Source: Anaerolineae bacterium
Lineage (GTDB): Bacteria; Chloroflexota; Anaerolineae; Anaerolineales; Villigracilaceae
Direction of reading: 5' to 3'
NCBI GenBank assembly: GCA_022013685.1
Contig: JAKLPV010000112.1
Coordinates: 37,897 to 101,896, forward strand
DNA: 64,000 nucleotides
Positions 53,394 through 60,757 of this stretch are shown here, one piece after another (position 1 is the stretch's first letter; each line of letters opens with the position of its first letter). A program made the position numbers and the translations under genes. The notes beneath the pieces were generated by a model that was given only the letters and a program-made list of their open reading frames with translations, had not been told where the DNA came from and ran no database searches.

Positions 53394-53795
53394 ATGGAAA
53401 TGATTATTGACTTCCCCGGCGGCGCGCGCGTCGATGCCCACTTTGGCGGGTTAACCGTCCACACTGACCAACCCCCGTCAGGCGGTGGTGAAGGTTCAGC
53501 CCCGACCCCCTTTGCAGTATTCTTAAGCTCGATCGGCACCTGCGCCGGGATCTATGTGCTCGGCTTCTGCCGCCAGCGCGGCCTGGACAGTACCGGCATC
53601 CGCATTGTTCAGCGCATGCACAGCGATTTCAGCGGCATGATCAAGAAGATCGATCTTGAAATCCAGGTCCCGCCGACCTTCCCCGAAAAATACCGCGACT
53701 CACTCATCCGTTCGGCGGAATTGTGCGCGGTCAAGAAGCACCTTGAGCACCCGCCGGTTTTCGATGTGACAACCAAAGCCGTCGAAACGGCATAA
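53394..53795 (+). CDS. OsmC-family protein
   Basis: This 133-residue protein has the OsmC/Ohr fold with the two reactive Cys in SSIGTCAGIYVLGFCRQRGL and SAELCAVKKHLEHPPVF, and the substrate-side ALPTP-like segment GGEGSAPTPFAVF. Family members reduce organic hydroperoxides or bind thiols. Because both Cys motifs are not exactly Ohr-like, it is best called OsmC-like. AAGGAG lies before the ATG. It ends at a strong terminator converging with recN. Confidence 0.9.
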   Translation: MEMIIDFPGGARVDAHFGGLTVHTDQPPSGGGEGSAPTPFAVFLSSIGTCAGIYVLGFCRQRGLDSTGIRIVQRMHSDFSGMIKKIDLEIQVPPTFPEKYRDSLIRSAELCAVKKHLEHPPVFDVTTKAVETA

Positions 53796-53810
53796 GTTCA
53801 ATAAAAAGCA

Positions 53811-53846
53811 AAACAGGCGCACCGTAACCGGTGCGCCTGTTTTTTG
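53811..53846. terminator. Bidirectional intrinsic terminator
   Basis: AAACAGGCGCACCG (53811-53824) and CGGTGCGCCTGTTT (53829-53842) form a perfect 14-bp stem with a 4-base loop and a T-run. It separates the OsmC gene from the converging recN operon. Confidence 0.92.
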
Positions 53847-53862
53847 TTGTCAAGAAGAGAGA

Positions 53863-55590
53863 TTATTTCTTGCGCAGGGTTTCAGCCGATTGCAGGATGT
53901 CGCTGGCCGAGCGCAGGGTGCCTTCGCTGACTTCACCCAGCATTTGGGCCAGTTCCAACATCCGGTCATCGTTTTCGAGGCGGACGACGCTGGTGGTTGT
54001 GCGTCCGTTATTGATCAGTTTTTCAACCTTAAAGTGCTGGTCGCCAAAGGCAGCCAACTGCGGCAGGTGGGTGATGCATAAGACCTGGTGACTGCGTCCC
54101 AGGTTCCACAGTTTCAGGCCGACAACCTGTCCGACCCGCCCGCCGATGCCCTGGTCAATTTCGTCGAAGATCAGCGATGGCACCTGGTCGGCCTTGGCGA
54201 GCACATTCTTAAGGGCCAGCATCAAGCGCGAGGTCTCACCGCCGGAGGCGATCTTGGCCAGCGGTTTTAATCCTTCACCGGGGTTGGGAGCCACCAGGAA
54301 CTCGATCCGGTCGAAGCCGGATGCTTCGAAGGCGACCCGCTGCCCGGCTGAAAGCGGCAGGCCGTTCGGGTCGGGTTTGGTCTGGAAATCGACCGAGAAG
54401 AGCGCCTGTTCCATCTTCAGATCAGCCAGTTCGCTTTCGATACCCTTGGACAGGGTCTGGGCGGCTTTCTTGCGTTTTTCAGAGAGGGCAGTGCCGCGTT
54501 CGGCCAGTTCCTTGAGCAGCCTGGATTCTTTGCCCTGCAACTCGTCGATTTTTTCAGCGGCATTGGTGATGGTTTCCAAGTCGGCGCGGGCTTTGGCGCC
54601 AAAGGCCAGCACCGATTCAATCGTCCCACCGTATTTGCGCATCAGGCGGTGCATCAGGTCGAGGCGTTCCTCGGCTTCGTTCAGGCGTTTGGGGTTGTAT
54701 TCGATGGTTTCGAGGTAATCGCGCAGGTCGCGGGCAATATCGGATAGGTTTTCGAGCAGGGAATCGGCACGAGCAGAGAGATCGGCCTGGGTCGTGTCGA
54801 TGCGCGCCAACGAGGAGATGGCCGCAGCCGCCTGACCAAACTGGTCGGTGATGGCGGGAGTCTCAGGGGAGCCTTCGTCGATCAGGTCGAGCGCTTCCTG
54901 GGCGTTGGCGGCCAGGGATTCAGAATTGGCAAGCCGGTCACGTTCCTGGCGCAATTCTTCATCTTCGCCGGGTTTTAAACGGGCCAATTCGATTTCCTCG
55001 GCCTGGAAGGTGAACATTTCAATACGGCGCTCTGAATCGGCCTGGGCGCGGCGCAGCTCGTCCAATTCGCGGCGGACAGTTTGCAGGGCGGCGTAGGTTT
55101 GACGGTAAGAAGCCAGGAGGTCTTCGACAACTGCGAAACGGTCAAGCAGGCCGAGGTGGGCGCGCACATCCAGCAGGGAGAGGTGTTCCGTCTGCCCGTG
55201 AATATCCACCAAATAGGCGCCGATCTCGCGCAGCAGGGCCACGTTGACGGTACGGCCATTGACGCGGGCCGTGGAACGTCCTTCGCGGCGGACTTCGCGC
55301 GCCAGGGTGACATAATTCTCATCATCGAGCAGGTCTTCGCGCTTGAGAATGGCCAGGATTTCAGCTTTGTCTGCCCGGTCGAGTTTAAAAACGCCCTCGA
55401 CCGAGGCGCGCTCCGCTTCGGCGCGCAAGACGCTGGTTTCAGCGCGGCCGCCCAACAGCATTTCGAGCGCGTCCATGATGATGGATTTGCCCGCGCCGGT
55501 TTCGCCGGTAAAGATAACCAGGCCCGCGCCGAAATCAAGGGCGAGTTTGTCGATGATGGCAAAGTTTTCGATGCGCAGTTCAGAGAGCAT
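53863..55590 (-). CDS. recN: DNA repair protein RecN
   Basis: RecN is an SMC-like ATPase that gathers DNA ends in recombinational repair. The 575-residue protein has Walker A VIFTGETGAGKSIIMDAL, the early RIENFAIIDKLALDFG, coiled-coil arms (about 155-350), the ABC-type signature SGGETSRLMLALK, Walker B in SLIFDEIDQGIGG and the C-terminal LCITHLPQLAAFGDQHF. Length is typical. It lies 6 bases after the zinc ribbon membrane gene and ends the operon. Confidence 0.97.
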   Translation of the reverse strand: MLSELRIENFAIIDKLALDFGAGLVIFTGETGAGKSIIMDALEMLLGGRAETSVLRAEAERASVEGVFKLDRADKAEILAILKREDLLDDENYVTLAREVRREGRSTARVNGRTVNVALLREIGAYLVDIHGQTEHLSLLDVRAHLGLLDRFAVVEDLLASYRQTYAALQTVRRELDELRRAQADSERRIEMFTFQAEEIELARLKPGEDEELRQERDRLANSESLAANAQEALDLIDEGSPETPAITDQFGQAAAAISSLARIDTTQADLSARADSLLENLSDIARDLRDYLETIEYNPKRLNEAEERLDLMHRLMRKYGGTIESVLAFGAKARADLETITNAAEKIDELQGKESRLLKELAERGTALSEKRKKAAQTLSKGIESELADLKMEQALFSVDFQTKPDPNGLPLSAGQRVAFEASGFDRIEFLVAPNPGEGLKPLAKIASGGETSRLMLALKNVLAKADQVPSLIFDEIDQGIGGRVGQVVGLKLWNLGRSHQVLCITHLPQLAAFGDQHFKVEKLINNGRTTTSVVRLENDDRMLELAQMLGEVSEGTLRSASDILQSAETLRKK

Positions 55591-55596
55591 AAGGTT

Positions 55597-56115
55597 TTAT
55601 TTGAAGATGCGAATTCCAGAGATGCGGTAGTAGGCAGCGGGAGCAGAGATGAACAGATAGATGGCCTGGAAGATAATGCCGAAAATATTCAAGCTAACTA
55701 TTTGCAGGAGCGCCATCGGGAGTGCGCCGAGGACGATGCCCGCCAGGATGGCTTTGTATAACTTGGGCGAGCGGCGGCGGCCGGTGACGGCCCGCACAGC
55801 TTCGGCAATAATCACGCCAATGGTGGGCGCGGCGGCAAAGGCGATGATGAAGCCGAAAAAGCTGACAAACGCGGCCAGGCTGATCAGGAAACTGCCAATG
55901 ATCGACAGGATCGTGGCCGTGATGAAGCCGGTGATATAGTCATACGGTTTGCTGGTCTCGAAGATTTTCTGCTGGCCGCGGACACATTCCTTGCACTGGT
56001 AGCCGGTGGGGGTGCGCACGGCGCATTTGACACAAATCGGTTTCTCGCACTTTTTACAGCGCAAAACGGTTTCAACGGCAGGATGATTGGCACAGTATAA
56101 GGTTGTTTCGCTCAT
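55597..56115 (-). CDS. Zinc ribbon (B-box-like) multi-spanning membrane protein
   Basis: This 172-residue protein has an N-terminal double zinc-binding stretch (CANHPAVETVLRCKKCEKPI, then CVKCAVRTPTGYQCKEC) followed by about three or four transmembrane helices and a short tail. The B-box-like finger suggests a protein or nucleic acid contact on the cytoplasmic face. Its stop/start overlap with nadK (4 bases, ATGA) and the 6-base gap to recN show tight coupling. Its function is unknown, but it travels here with recN, nadK and Cas4-like genes. Confidence 0.8.
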   Translation of the reverse strand: MSETTLYCANHPAVETVLRCKKCEKPICVKCAVRTPTGYQCKECVRGQQKIFETSKPYDYITGFITATILSIIGSFLISLAAFVSFFGFIIAFAAAPTIGVIIAEAVRAVTGRRRSPKLYKAILAGIVLGALPMALLQIVSLNIFGIIFQAIYLFISAPAAYYRISGIRIFK

Positions 56116-56966
56116 CGGGGCAGTCCTATGCTGATGTTCTGATTCATGTGGGCTGTCAGGTTGCGGTAGAAGTAATCGGGGTCGCCAAAGCGGATGAATT
56201 TGACCGTGTTCTCGCCAGCGCGAACGTCGATGCGGTCATTTTCATCGAGGCCGAGCGGGGTTTGTCCGTCGATGCTCATGATGCCGTTTTCACTCAGGAC
56301 GGTGATGCTGACAGTAGCCCCTTCGGAGAGCACCACGGCGCGGTCAACGGAGAGGTGCGGGGCAATCGGGATGAGCAGGATATTGCGCAATTCGGGCGGC
56401 AGGATCGGCCCGCCGGCAGCCATGGCGTAGGCGGTCGAGCCGGTGGCAGTGGAAGCGATCAGCCCGTCGCAAACGTAGGTGGTCAGGTATTGCTCGTCGA
56501 TGCTGGCTTTGACGTGGATGGGCCGCATCATACTCCCGCGCGCGACAACCACATCGTTGACGGCTTGCCAGGTGCCAAGCGCCTCGCCAGCGCGGAAGTG
56601 TTCGGCGCGCAGCATCATCCGTTTTTCGATCCAGTAATCACCGGCCAGCAACTGATCGAGGGTGTGCTCCCAGCCCTGGTCATCGATCTGGAAGAGAAAG
56701 CCCAGGCGGCCTTTGTTCAACCCCAGGATGGGAATATCATACGGGGCGCACAAGTGACCGGCGCGCAGGATGGTACCATCGCCGCCCATGGCAACCAGCA
56801 CATCGAATTCGCCGGATTTCACCTGCCGGCGCAGATTTTCATCATAGAGCGACCCGTACAAAGCGTGGACGCCTTTTTGGGCAAGATAATCGGCGGCAAC
56901 AACGGCCTCTTGCATGGCATCGGGTAGTTTGGGATGGGCAACAATCGCAATTCGCAGGTCGGGCAT
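56112..56966 (-). CDS. nadK: NAD kinase
   Basis: NadK phosphorylates NAD to NADP. The 284-residue protein has the family motif MGGDGTILRAG, then GLNKGRLGFL, the substrate-binding NDVVVARGS and the glycine-rich ASTATGSTAYAMAAGGPILP. The ATG at 56966 fits the family start. An upstream TTG would add only five residues. The gene follows the Cas4-like pair after 28 bases and overlaps the zinc ribbon gene. All catalytic residues appear intact. Confidence 0.95.
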   Translation of the reverse strand: MPDLRIAIVAHPKLPDAMQEAVVAADYLAQKGVHALYGSLYDENLRRQVKSGEFDVLVAMGGDGTILRAGHLCAPYDIPILGLNKGRLGFLFQIDDQGWEHTLDQLLAGDYWIEKRMMLRAEHFRAGEALGTWQAVNDVVVARGSMMRPIHVKASIDEQYLTTYVCDGLIASTATGSTAYAMAAGGPILPPELRNILLIPIAPHLSVDRAVVLSEGATVSITVLSENGIMSIDGQTPLGLDENDRIDVRAGENTVKFIRFGDPDYFYRNLTAHMNQNISIGLPR

Positions 56967-56994
56967 GGTTCGATTATACAATTAACGGCGCAGA

Positions 56995-57504
56995 TTAGAG
57001 CGCATCGTCACAATTTGTCTGAAATCCGCAGCCCCGGCAGCGGGCGCGGCTTTCGTGCGAGCGTTCCACATTATCGCGGCGCTCGTCACGGCGCATTTCT
57101 GCCAGCATATCAAGCAGGGCGTTTTCAAGCTCCGGGGTATAGTCGATCGCAAAATCACGGTCAGGGTAGTGGATGATGCCATAAGGCGGGCGTTTGTCGT
57201 AGGCTTTTTCAACCAGCAGGCAATAAGCCGCCAACTGGTATATGTGCGAATCATAGGGATTCTGCGGCGCGCGCCCCGACTTGACTTCGACCGGGATGAT
57301 CTTGCCGTTCTGCTCCACCAGGTAATCCGGTTTGCCGGTCAGGCCGATGGTGGGCGCATAAAGCGGCTTTTCGGGCTTGCCCCAGGCGCGGGTGTCGGTG
57401 TAGATGACCCGTCCGCCGGGCAGGCCAGCCGCGCGGCGGGTGCGCCCCGACCGCCAGAGCAGGAAGAGCGCGAACAGCACCAGGGCCAGCGCGAGGTAAA
57501 GCAT
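56995..57504 (-). CDS. Cas4-like PD-(D/E)XK nuclease half, C-terminal part, membrane-anchored
   Basis: This 169-residue protein starts MLYLALALVLFALFLLW (one transmembrane helix). The nuclease core of Cas4/RecB type follows: LTGKPDYLVEQNGKIIPVEV with the metal-binding Asp, then VKSGRAP completing the E-x-K motif, and the helix with YQLAAYCLLVE (QxxxY motif). It ends with three Cys, CRGCGFQTNC, in Cx2Cx5C spacing, matching the C-terminal iron-sulfur ligands of Cas4. The fourth Cys and the N-terminal helices are missing here but present in the adjacent upstream gene. The start codon overlaps that gene's stop, so both are made together. Confidence 0.8.
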   Translation of the reverse strand: MLYLALALVLFALFLLWRSGRTRRAAGLPGGRVIYTDTRAWGKPEKPLYAPTIGLTGKPDYLVEQNGKIIPVEVKSGRAPQNPYDSHIYQLAAYCLLVEKAYDKRPPYGIIHYPDRDFAIDYTPELENALLDMLAEMRRDERRDNVERSHESRARCRGCGFQTNCDDAL

Positions 57505-57746
57505 CAGCCGCCGATCAGGCTTTCGACGCCGAACCAGGCCAGCAGGATCAGCGCGGACAGGAGCAGCAGCCAGGCCAATCCGCGCTGGAAATCTGAGGCC
57601 AGGACACTGCGTCCGTGCTGGCGATGAAGTTCCGTCCCGGCGCTCATCTCAGCCTGGTTGCCAGGTTTGATTCCCTGCTGACGATACCACCAGGCGCGAC
57701 GGCAATACAGGTAGGAACCAACTTCAGATGCGCGGATAATTTTCAT
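57504..57746 (-). CDS. Cas4-like nuclease half, N-terminal part, membrane-anchored
   Basis: This 80-residue protein starts MKIIRASEVGSYLYCRRAWW, which matches the N-terminal motif of Cas4 and AddB-type nucleases with the first iron-sulfur Cys. AGTELHRQHGRSV supplies the motif I His. A transmembrane helix near the C-terminus (LAWLLLLSALILLAWFGVES) ends the protein. The next gene begins on the last base of its stop codon and carries the remaining core. Together the two halves contain every conserved residue of a Cas4-type exonuclease. No clear ribosome binding site precedes the ATG. No cas1 or cas2 and no CRISPR array are near. Confidence 0.75.
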   Translation of the reverse strand: MKIIRASEVGSYLYCRRAWWYRQQGIKPGNQAEMSAGTELHRQHGRSVLASDFQRGLAWLLLLSALILLAWFGVESLIGG

Positions 57747-57761
57747 AGAACGCGTATTCTA

Positions 57762-58160
57762 TCATATTTTGCGCCCCAGCCAGGTCGCGCCCAGGGCAGT
57801 GAGCGCGCCGAGCGTTGTCCCCCAAATCATATCGACGATAGTGACCAGCAAGGGCCAATCGCGCAGGGTGGCCTGGTTGGTCAAGTCGTAAGTGGCATAG
57901 GTGATCAAGCCAAAGAGCGCGCCGCGGACGAGGGCCTGGCCCAAATCCCCGCTGCGGATGGTCGCGCCCGTGACAAAGACAACCATCCCGGCGATGTAAA
58001 GCACGTAAAATAGGGCAGCGGCCGGCCAGTTGACCTGGTCAGCCATCAGGTGGCCGATCTGGGAGCGATAAAACTGCGGGGCGATCAGGCCCAGCCAGAA
58101 AGCGTCTAGAACGATGAAGGGGACGAGGGTCAGCAGATAGGCTTTGAAAAAGGTTGTCAT
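57762..58160 (-). CDS. DUF2177-family membrane protein
   Basis: This 132-residue integral membrane protein has about four helices. The signature LDAFWLGLIAPQFYRSQIGH is followed by YVLYIAGMVVFV, GALFGLITYATYDLTNQATL and VDMIWGTTLGALTALG, all as in DUF2177. AGGAGG stands before the ATG at 58160, which decides the start over a longer reading frame. The function is unknown. It lies 15 bases before the Cas4-like pair on the same strand and could be co-transcribed with it. Confidence 0.88.
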   Translation of the reverse strand: MTTFFKAYLLTLVPFIVLDAFWLGLIAPQFYRSQIGHLMADQVNWPAAALFYVLYIAGMVVFVTGATIRSGDLGQALVRGALFGLITYATYDLTNQATLRDWPLLVTIVDMIWGTTLGALTALGATWLGRKI

Positions 58161-58272
58161 TGTTTCCTCCTGAAAAGCGCGTGGGGCGGAGTATGGATCC
58201 CGCCCTACGCTGAAAAAAGATACTGCCGCCAATAGGCCTTTAATTTTTCAAGATTCAAAACAGGCAGACGAA

Positions 58273-58707
58273 TCATGATTCGTCAATAAGGTAACCATTT
58301 TCCAGGGCTTGGGCTTGATTCTTAAATATTGCCATTGCTGTTGCCATGCGTTTGAAGCCGAGTTTTCGATAGAATGGTTCTTTCCCTATGGCAGCGTATA
58401 AAATGATTTTCTTATGCTCCTTCGAGAAAGTGACAAGTTTCGTCACGACTTGCTTGCCAAGACCAATTCCTTGATAGTCTGGATGAACTGCCACATCACA
58501 AATATAGGAGCAGTCTCTTCCATCTGCCAGCGCTCGCCCGGCGGCGATCAATCTTCCAGAATCATACACAAAACACTTGAACATGCTATTTGAGAACGTC
58601 ACCTTTAAATCGGAAGGGTCTTTGTGCCCCAGCGGGGCAACCAGATATAGCTGGGAGAGTTCTTCCCAGTCTATGCTTTCCAAAGAATATAGCCATTCAA
58701 GTGCCAT
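58273..58707 (-). CDS. GNAT acetyltransferase
   Basis: This 144-residue protein has the GNAT fold: ICDVAVHPDYQGIGLGKQVV gives the acetyl-CoA pyrophosphate loop, and YAAIGKEPFYRKLGFKRMAT the C-terminal strand. The substrate is unknown. It is the first of a set of short minus-strand genes separated by related palindromic repeats. A strong palindromic element lies just upstream of its start and may serve as its boundary. No clear ribosome binding site is seen. Confidence 0.85.
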   Translation of the reverse strand: MALEWLYSLESIDWEELSQLYLVAPLGHKDPSDLKVTFSNSMFKCFVYDSGRLIAAGRALADGRDCSYICDVAVHPDYQGIGLGKQVVTKLVTFSKEHKKIILYAAIGKEPFYRKLGFKRMATAMAIFKNQAQALENGYLIDES

Positions 58708-58740
58708 AGGATTTCCTTTGATTGGCTCTTCCGTTTTTAG

Positions 58741-58858
58741 CGGGAAATCTCACCACGAAGCCACCAAGACACCAAGTTTTTAAGGTTTTTCGATAAGAAA
58801 ACTTTGTACCTTCGGGCCTTTGTGGTTAATGTTCTTGATTTTCCCGTTAATTACGGGA
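58741..58858. repeat. Large palindromic element, CACGAAG/CTTTGTG type, with extra hairpin
   Basis: CGGGAAATC (58741-58749) pairs with GATTTTCCCG (58837-58846) apart from one base, and within these 58752-58779 is mirrored by 58799-58826 at about three-quarters of positions. Directly adjacent, CCCGTTAATTACGGG (58844-58858) is a perfect small hairpin. The element is of the same type as 51041-51118. The rest of the 293-base gap up to the next repeat shows nothing recognisable. Confidence 0.7.
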
Positions 58859-58933
58859 GAGCCCTTTAATTTTATGTAACCATTACTCGAAATATGAGTA
58901 AAAAAACAGACGAGGTGCTTTTGGAAGGTAACC

Positions 58934-59006
58934 GCCCAGCAGTTTGCGACCTGCCCTGAACGCAGTGAAAGGATAATTTATCACGACACACCAGGCTGTG
59001 TTAGGC
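58934..59006 (-). repeat. attC-like repeat A after the P-loop kinase gene
   Basis: Read on the minus strand it starts GCCTAAC (59000-59006), a perfect RYYYAAC R'' box that contains the TAA stop of the preceding gene. It ends 73 bases later in GCTGGGC (58934-58940), one mismatch from GTTRRRY. Its middle CCTTTCACTGCGTTCAGGG is shared with copies B and C. Size and stop-codon overlap are what integron cassette sites show. No integrase is in view. Confidence 0.5.
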
Positions 59007-59690
59007 ATTTGTTGTGGGCATGATGCTACTTCCAGAGACAACGAGATCGAATGATGAATTTGGCCTCACTTCGGTATAGTAATATGCTTCAACCGCATCC
59101 CATAAGGCATGCCATCGCAGCAAGAATGCCTTATCGCCTTCCCGTTGTTCCAATCGTTCGTGACGTTCCAGCACGGGAACATCTACTAACACCGTCAAAT
59201 CAATCAAGTCTGCAATTTCTGGACTTGAAGAATAGGCGCCTTCAAGAATAATCACAGATGCTGGTTGCTTCTCGATCCATTCTGGACTCAGCGCATAAGT
59301 TCCATCTGGGCGTAAACCTGCCGCAAAGTCAAAAGGATGCCACCTTGCGGTCCTGCGGGCCAGCAAAGGTTCCAGCGCTTCTGAACGCAATCGCTGCCAT
59401 TCGAATACATCTCTGGCTCTTTCCGCGATTGAACTCAAATCCCACTCCCAATCAGGAATATCAGCCGAGTAAAAATCATCAATTTGCACGACGACACAAT
59501 CTACTTGCTGCTCCAGGATAGCCGCCAATGTGGATTTTCCCGCGCCGCTGCCGCCATCCAAAGCAATAAGAATGGGTGAAGGGCGGGTTTGCAGCAATCG
59601 GTTTATTTCAACGATGATTTGAGAATCCGCTTCTGCCAAATCAAACACCTTTTCGCAATTGATCTTCAATAAAGCAACTTTGCTAAACAC
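59001..59690 (-). CDS. P-loop kinase of the uridine kinase-like family
   Basis: This 229-residue protein has Walker A in LIALDGGSGAGKSTLAAILE, QIDDFYSADIPDWEWDLSS as the substrate loop, then VIILEGAYSSSPEIADLIDL and VLVDVPVLERHERLEQRE as lid and base region. It resembles uridine kinase or other small-molecule kinases. The stop TAA lies in the GCCTAAC of repeat A. The start is a GTG at 59690 right after a hairpin at the end of repeat B, so the upstream limit is uncertain. It is one of the short same-strand genes delimited by repeats A, B and C. The substrate is unknown. Confidence 0.8.
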   Translation of the reverse strand: MFSKVALLKINCEKVFDLAEADSQIIVEINRLLQTRPSPILIALDGGSGAGKSTLAAILEQQVDCVVVQIDDFYSADIPDWEWDLSSIAERARDVFEWQRLRSEALEPLLARRTARWHPFDFAAGLRPDGTYALSPEWIEKQPASVIILEGAYSSSPEIADLIDLTVLVDVPVLERHERLEQREGDKAFLLRWHALWDAVEAYYYTEVRPNSSFDLVVSGSSIMPTTNA

Positions 59691-59703
59691 CCTCGCGGTA
59701 GGG

Positions 59704-59820
59704 TTGCCAACTGCCTACCCACCGGCCCATTACCAGGACCGAACTTCCACCAGCAAGCCCTGAACGCAGTGAAGGGATGACTTTCAGGACACACCACGCG
59801 GTGGTGGACAGGTTTTGCAA
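59704..59820 (-). repeat. Palindromic cassette-type repeat B after the phosphatase gene
   Basis: The ends are imperfect complements (TTGCCAACTGCC at 59704-59715 against the end GGACAGGTTTTGCAA). The segment 59730-59793 matches 60619-60683 of copy C at all but four of 65 positions, including CCAGCAAGCCCTGAACGCAG. On the minus strand the left box is GCAAAAC, at the place of GCCTAAC in copy A. Confidence 0.6.
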
Positions 59821-59854
59821 GATGATTTTGAATTCGAACTTGATTTTCCGTCAT

Positions 59855-60424
59855 TCACTCATTCACTGCATGCGGTGCGAACCCAAATGTGGCTGGTATT
59901 TCAAATGGCACACCTTCATCGTAGCTTTTTAAGGGTTCGATAACTTCAGGCCAGGATAGATTGCGCCCAGTCTCCGCAATTGCGTTGTTCATCCTTCCGC
60001 TTCTACTCATTGCCGCATCTGCTAGCTGGATAAGCGTTTCATTTGGTCGTGCAAGTGGAGAAGCGCGACGTAACGCGCTTGCAATCTCCATCTCATCGGC
60101 TTTTGGATTGTGAAGACAGGCTGTTATGAAAGCAGTAGCAGTAGACCTTCCAATCCCGGCTCGACAATGAATGAGAATAGGTGCTTTGCGACTCCAAAGA
60201 GAAATAAAAGCCAGTAATTCATCTATATGCTTTGCTGTAGGCAAAACTTGACCTTTGGTGGAGACATGAATATCATTGAAACAAAGCCGAAGATGACGGT
60301 TGAAATATGCTGGGCCAGTTTCTGGGAACGCATAATTTGGATCAAGCAAGCTAACAATGCGCTCTGGTGTATGAATATCAACCATGTTCATCACTTTTGA
60401 CAAAGGACAGACTAAGATTTTCAT
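59855..60424 (-). CDS. Dual-specificity/tyrosine phosphatase-like protein
   Basis: This 189-residue protein has the PTP-loop signature ILIHCRAGIGRSTATAFIT (HCx5RS/T) and a preceding LRLCFNDIHVSTKGQVLPT with the Asp that may act as general acid. The N-terminal RIVSLLDPNYAFPETGPAYF resembles DSP-type phosphatases. It may remove phosphate from tyrosine or other phosphorylated groups. It lies between repeats B and C, with no close partner. The host protein it acts on is unknown. Confidence 0.82.
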   Translation of the reverse strand: MKILVCPLSKVMNMVDIHTPERIVSLLDPNYAFPETGPAYFNRHLRLCFNDIHVSTKGQVLPTAKHIDELLAFISLWSRKAPILIHCRAGIGRSTATAFITACLHNPKADEMEIASALRRASPLARPNETLIQLADAAMSRSGRMNNAIAETGRNLSWPEVIEPLKSYDEGVPFEIPATFGFAPHAVNE

Positions 60425-60500
60425 GGCAAAACTTCATCTCAATTAACTGCCCAACTATGTATAGACAGAATGCTTCCGCCCATCCCGCCCACGCTGCGCC

Positions 60501-60629
60501 TTAGCCAGCCTTGGGCGCGCGCTTCTTTTTGATCGGTTTGAGCGGCTCGGTCTCACTGGCCGATTTGGGAGCGGTAAAACTGCGCCGCAAAAACTTGTGT
60601 ATCTGTTCCGCCTGACCCTTACCTGGACT
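60501..60629 (-). pseudogene. 3' remnant of an unidentified gene next to repeat C
   Basis: On the minus strand an open frame leads out of repeat C (SSPGKGQAEQIHKFLRRSFT) and ends APKSASETEPLKPIKKKRAP, KAG, TAA at 60501. The basic, Lys/Pro-rich tail looks like a true protein C-terminus but has no start codon after the repeat. It appears to be the leftover end of a gene cut by the repeat. The rest of the 333-base gap 60425-60757 holds only repeat C and a TTAGA-CAA-TCTAA palindrome at about 60732-60744. Confidence 0.4.
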
Positions 60630-60703
60630 GGACTTCCACCAGCAAGCCCTGAACGCAGTGAAGGGATGACTTTTCAGGACACATCACACAGTGTTGGCTT
60701 GCT
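60619..60703 (-). repeat. Palindromic cassette-type repeat C after the HAM1-like gene
   Basis: AGCAAGCC (60641-60648) and GGCTTGCT (60696-60703) are perfect arms, and 60619-60683 matches copy B (59730-59793). On the minus strand AGCCAAC takes the place of GCCTAAC in copy A, one base off the RYYYAAC consensus. All three copies share CACTGCGTTCAGGG in the centre. Confidence 0.6.
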
Positions 60704-60757
60704 TTTGAACTGGAAAAGAACCCTGTTTTTATTAGACAATCTAACATGACGCCAACC

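Noticed and set aside
58861..59000. Integrase recognition site attI or an integrase gene near the repeats
   Set aside because: No tyrosine recombinase motif or long enough open frame occurs in the gaps. Only cassette-like repeats are seen.
59666..59854. 62-codon minus-strand frame through repeat B
   Set aside because: It runs through the palindromic repeat and its peptide is shared with repeat C, so it is best explained as repeat sequence rather than a gene.
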